The position numbers and the translations under genes are program-made. The notes beneath the pieces were generated by a model, which saw only the letters and a list, made by a program, of their open reading frames with translations, did not search any database and had not been told where the DNA came from. This document shows positions 61,462 through 64,000 of a stretch of DNA of 64,000 nucleotides, in pieces. Origin of the DNA: Hymenobacter psoromatis (GTDB taxonomy: Bacteria > Bacteroidota > Bacteroidia > Cytophagales > Hymenobacteraceae); the NCBI GenBank assembly GCA_001596155.1, contig CP014769.1, positions 62,001-126,000 on the forward strand, in the 5' to 3' direction. Each line of letters starts with the position of its first letter. The stretch's first letter is position 1.

Positions 61462-62288
61462 GAACTGTTCTCAATTAAGGAGTTGTTTATATTTCCATGA
61501 ACGCAGACCGCACGTTATTGACTGATGCCATGTGGCAGGAGTTATCGCCTCTTTTGCCAGGGCAAGCCGGGGACTGTGGTGTGACAGCTACGGACACGCG
61601 GGGCTTCGTGGAAGCAGTGTTGTGGCTGGGCCGCACCGGTGCTCCTTGGCGCGACCTGCCACCCCACTTGGGCCAGTGGCACCGGGTGTACGTGCGGTTT
61701 GCTCGGTGGCGGGATAAAGGGACGTGGGAATTGGCAACAGCTTGGTTGATACGCAACAAGCGCCAGATTCCGCGTTCCCAGCAACGCCAAGTGCAGGTGG
61801 ATTCCACGGTGATTCGGGTGCATCAGCACGGGACGGGGGCTGAAAAAAAAACGGCGAACAGGGAGTAGGTCGTAGCCGGGGTGGGAATACGAGCAAAATT
61901 CATTTGGTGAGTGACGGGGCCGGGGACGTGTTAGGCTGGCAGGTCACGGCCGGGCAGGCGGGGGACGCGCCAGCGGCGGCTTCCTTGCTCGCGCCGTGGG
62001 TAGCCCCGGCCCAAGAGGTGCTGGGCGATGCCGCCTACGACAGCGATACCTTGCGCGCGCTAATTGCCGAAGCCAGGGCCAATGCGGTTATCAAACCGAA
62101 CCCGCGCCGGAACAACCCGCCGCATTTCGACCCCTTGGCGTATCGGAAACGCCATCACATTGAACAGACCTTCAGTAAGTTCAAGCAATTCCGACGCATT
62201 GCCACACGCTATGATAAACTAGACCGAACATTCGATTCATTTATCTGCTTACGTGTCATTACACTGTACCTTAATTGAGAACAGTTCC
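61461..62288 (+). mobile_element. IS5-family (IS427-like) element, complete
   Basis: GGAACTGTTCTCAATTAAGG (61461-61480) is exactly inverted at 62269-62288. TA is duplicated at the flanks. It lies inside another IS5-family remnant on its right and directly after the RHH gene on its left. Confidence 0.92.
61497..62278 (+). CDS. IS427-type transposase read by frameshift
   Basis: The first frame (61497-61868) holds the N-terminal domain R-T-G-A-P-W-R-D-L-P-P-H-L-G-Q-W and V-Q-V-D-S-T-V-I-R-V-H with the first aspartate. At the A9 run near 61846 the reading moves to another frame: K-K-N-G-E-Q-G-V-G-R-S-R-G-G-N-T-S-K-I-H, then L-G-D-A-A-Y-D-S-D (second D) and Y-R-K-R-H-H-I-E-Q-T-F-S-K-F-K (glutamate) to 62278. 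Programmed slippage on an A run is normal in this group, so the gene is probably functional. Confidence 0.88.
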
Positions 62289-62991
62289 TAGTCTGCGGTT
62301 ATTGGTTAGCCAGCTGATGCTTCGTTCAACTAGCCAGCGCGTCGCGTGAATACAGAATTTGCCCACTTGGCGAACTACTTTTTGGGGCACGAGGACTTCA
62401 ATCCCATATAATTTGGCCATTTGCTCGACAAACTCCCCGCGAAATCCGCCATCAATGAAGATTCTTTTGACCTGCTTCAGCAGGGGATGGTGGGCCAGTT
62501 TCGCCCACCAGGCCAGGGCACTTTGCCCGTCGTGGGCGTTCGCCGGCAGCACGAGCGTGGCCAGGGTGGCCCCCGTGGTGTCGATAAGGACAAACCGCTT
62601 GCGGCCTTTGATTAATTTGCCGCCATCGAAGCCGACGGCTTCCGTGCCAGTGGCCGAGTTTTTGACGCTTTGCGAGTCGAGGATGAGGGTGGTGGGTTCA
62701 GCTTTTTTTTTCAGCGGCGGGGTATTTTTCGCGGTAATCAACTACTAAGCAAAGATTTATGTTTTCCCACGTGCCGTCCTTGCCCCACTTGGCGAAGTAG
62801 TAGTGGACCGTATTCCAGCAGGGGAACTCGCCGGGCAAATCGCGCCAGCCACACCCATTTTTGAGCACGTATAAAATGCCATTTAGTACTTCTTGCAAGG
62901 GCCATTTGCTGCGCCGCCGCACCGTAATTAACGGCTCGATGCGTTGCCAATCAGCCAGGTCCAGGTCGGAGGTATATTTTTTTATTCTCAT
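62289..62991 (-). pseudogene. IS5-family transposase, truncated, two frames
   Basis: The first frame (62991-62698) has L-Y-V-L-K-N-G-C-G-W-R-D-L-P and V-H-Y-Y-F-A-K-W-G. At an A9 run near 62712 it moves to the next frame: L-I-L-D-S-Q-S-V-K-N (first D), F-I-D-G-G-F-R-G-E-F (second D), R-W-L-V-E-R-S-I-S-W-L-T-N-N-R-R-L (glutamate), where the IS427-like element begins. The shift is probably programmed; only the last ~25 residues are missing. Confidence 0.83.
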
Positions 62992-63040
62992 TAGTGATTG
63001 TCACGATTAAATCAGCCACAAAGTTAACTTAAACAGCTTC
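62289..63040 (-). mobile_element. IS5-family element, 3'-truncated
   Basis: The minus-strand left end GAAGCTGTTTAAGTTAAC lies at about 63040 and resembles the ends of the IS5 at 32482. The other end was lost at the IS427-like insertion. One transposase remnant is inside. Confidence 0.7.
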
Positions 63041-63080
63041 TAAGCAATCATACGAGTAACTGGACAAAGAAATACGGTAA

Positions 63081-63245
63081 GGGGGGTGTTGTTAAACAAG
63101 TAGGGTAAAACCTCCGACTCAGCCGCGCAACTAGCTAATCTCCATGTTTAGCGCGCTGGTTGATAGGGCATTACTTGGTAAGAGGGCGAAATGATAGTCT
63201 TAACGTTCGTTTTTGCTACCCGTTCTAGATTGCGTTAAGGAGCGT
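63081..63245 (+). mobile_element. Second copy of the unassigned miniature element, right end lost
   Basis: GGGGGGTGTTGTTAAACAAG then TAGGGTAAAACCTCCGACTC matches the left end of the element at 41528 and the two stay similar for about 165 bases (both with TGATAGTC..AACGTTC). It is cut at 63245 by the ISKra4-type miniature. Confidence 0.7.
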
Positions 63246-63357
63246 GAGAGCATCAAAAAGTGTGGGGCAGACGGCCTAAGCACGTATCAATAGTGGTTCT
63301 ATTGGCAGTGGCCAAGAGCAGGGTGATTTTGCCTGCCCCACACTTTTTGATGCTCTC
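63246..63357. mobile_element. ISKra4-type miniature element (112 bp)
   Basis: GAGAGCATCAAAAAGTGTGG then GGCAG is inverted exactly at the right end. Its size and ends match the copy at 60115-60227, but the interiors differ. It sits at the junction of the truncated miniature on its left and the IS3 remnant on its right. Confidence 0.87.
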
Positions 63358-63358
63358 C

Positions 63359-63782
63359 AAAACCGTTATCCGCGTCGCCGAGCAGGAACTCGGGGTGAGC
63401 CTCGAAAAAAAGTCCGTTACCAAGTAGTCCAACTCCTGCGAGTAAGCCATCCGCGGTTTTGCCTGCGGCGGATGAGCGGGCTATTTAGGTTCAGCCGGCA
63501 GGCGTACTACCAACACGAGAATCAGCAATTCACCAGCGAAGAGCGCGACCAGCGCGTGTTGGAGCTGGTGGCCCAGGTGCGGGAAGACCACCCCCGCATG
63601 GGTGGCAAGAAGCTGTACTATCTGCTGAAGGAGCCATTGGTCAGTCAAGGCATTAAGCTGGGCCGCGATGCCTTATTTAATCTACTGGCGGCCAATAACT
63701 TGCTCATTCGGCAGCGCAAGCGCAAGACGATTACCACCTTCTCCCGGCACCAGTTCCGCAAGTATCCGAACCTGATTAAACT
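63359..63782 (+). pseudogene. IS3-family transposase remnant (end of orfA and N-terminal orfB)
   Basis: 63359-63430 encodes K-T-V-I-R-V-A-E-Q-E-L-G-V-S-L-E-K-K-S and a stop, the end of an orfA cut by the miniature to its left. The orfB frame, open from 63472, reads F-S-R-Q-A-Y-Y-Q-H, V-R-E-D-H-P-R-M-G-G-K-K-L-Y-Y-L-L and R-K-R-K-T-I-T-T-F-S-R-H, and breaks off after N-L-I-K at 63782, where another miniature begins. The catalytic core is missing. Confidence 0.8.
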
Positions 63783-63950
63783 ACTACCGGCTGTAAGCCG
63801 ATAGAATTAGATTCGGCTGAAGCCGACTAAAGTTGGGCAGTAGTAGCAAACGCTTCGGCTCACTCAACATCGTTCTCCTGCTAAGTTGAGCTAAAGCCTT
63901 CGCCTAAAGGCGAGGGCTTTACCCCCAGAATCTGACATTAAAAAATAAAA
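63783..63950 (-). mobile_element. Divergent IS200/IS605-type miniature element
   Basis: On the minus strand it shows TAAAGCCCTCGCCTTTAGGC at the left, the internal hairpin CGGCTTCAGCCG, and CGGCTTACAGCCG followed by GTAGTAGTTTA at the right. These correspond one to one with the left, internal and right hairpins of the 268-bp elements (GGACTTACAGTCC then ATAGTCGTTTA), but the stems differ. It interrupts the IS3 orfB. The outer limit near 63950 is approximate. Confidence 0.65.
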
Positions 63951-64000
63951 GCCCCGCTTTATAAACAAGGCTTTTGATTGTCTAACAAGATATTGCTAGG

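Overview
The window looks like a mosaic, plasmid-rich accessory region of a GC-rich member of the Bacteroidota, most like Hymenobacter or a close relative. The pointers are a TonB-dependent receptor paired with a DUF4249 lipoprotein, a secreted esterase with a type IX secretion sorting tail, a BfmA/BtgA mobilization protein with a DUF5712-type relaxase, Rep_3 plasmid initiators with iterons, and many insertion sequences typical of this group. The genus is an inference from gene content. No rRNA, tRNA or CRISPR array was seen.

Layout. 0-10 kb: small redox and hydrolase genes (NmrA-like, amidohydrolase, SDR, two aldo/keto reductases, AraC regulator), then a 5'-truncated Tn3 transposase. 10-17 kb: a tight run of poorly known genes around a DUF1016/YhcG nuclease, a divergent XRE regulator / ribbon-helix-helix pair, and three exported proteins. 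17-19 kb: a mobilization module with a dead relaxase. 19.4-22.5 kb: a 3-kb gene-free, strongly pyrimidine-rich block. 22.5-32 kb: an SF2 helicase and two plasmid replicons: an iteron array with a Rep_3 initiator carrying an AP2-like N-terminal domain, and parA plus partner with a second iteron set, a decayed rep copy and a second Rep_3 gene. 32-41 kb: nested insertion sequences (IS5, ISKra4, two IS3, IS481, IS1182), an epoxide hydrolase and a serine recombinase. 42-54.6 kb: more chromosome-like cargo (TetR regulator, outer-membrane proteins, T9SS esterase, MlaE permease, phosphatase-like protein, NeuB). 55-60 kb: an HxlR/pirin/azoreductase stress cluster and an AraC/hydrolase pair. 60-64 kb: a second copy of the XRE/RHH pair amid IS debris.

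How it fits together. Two independent replication origins, one ParA system, a crippled mobilization region and a duplicated XRE/RHH module suggest a plasmid cointegrate or plasmid-derived island shaped by transposition. Four miniature-element families can be read directly: IS200/IS605-derived elements with conserved terminal hairpins (one splits an aldo/keto reductase gene, and removing it restores the frame exactly), Tn3-type 38-bp inverted-repeat miniatures (one with a perfect 5-bp target duplication), 113-bp ISKra4-type miniatures, and an unassigned element with about 40-bp terminal repeats. The most unusual signals are the 3-kb pyrimidine-rich tract, the AP2-Rep_3 fusion and the duplicated XRE/RHH module.
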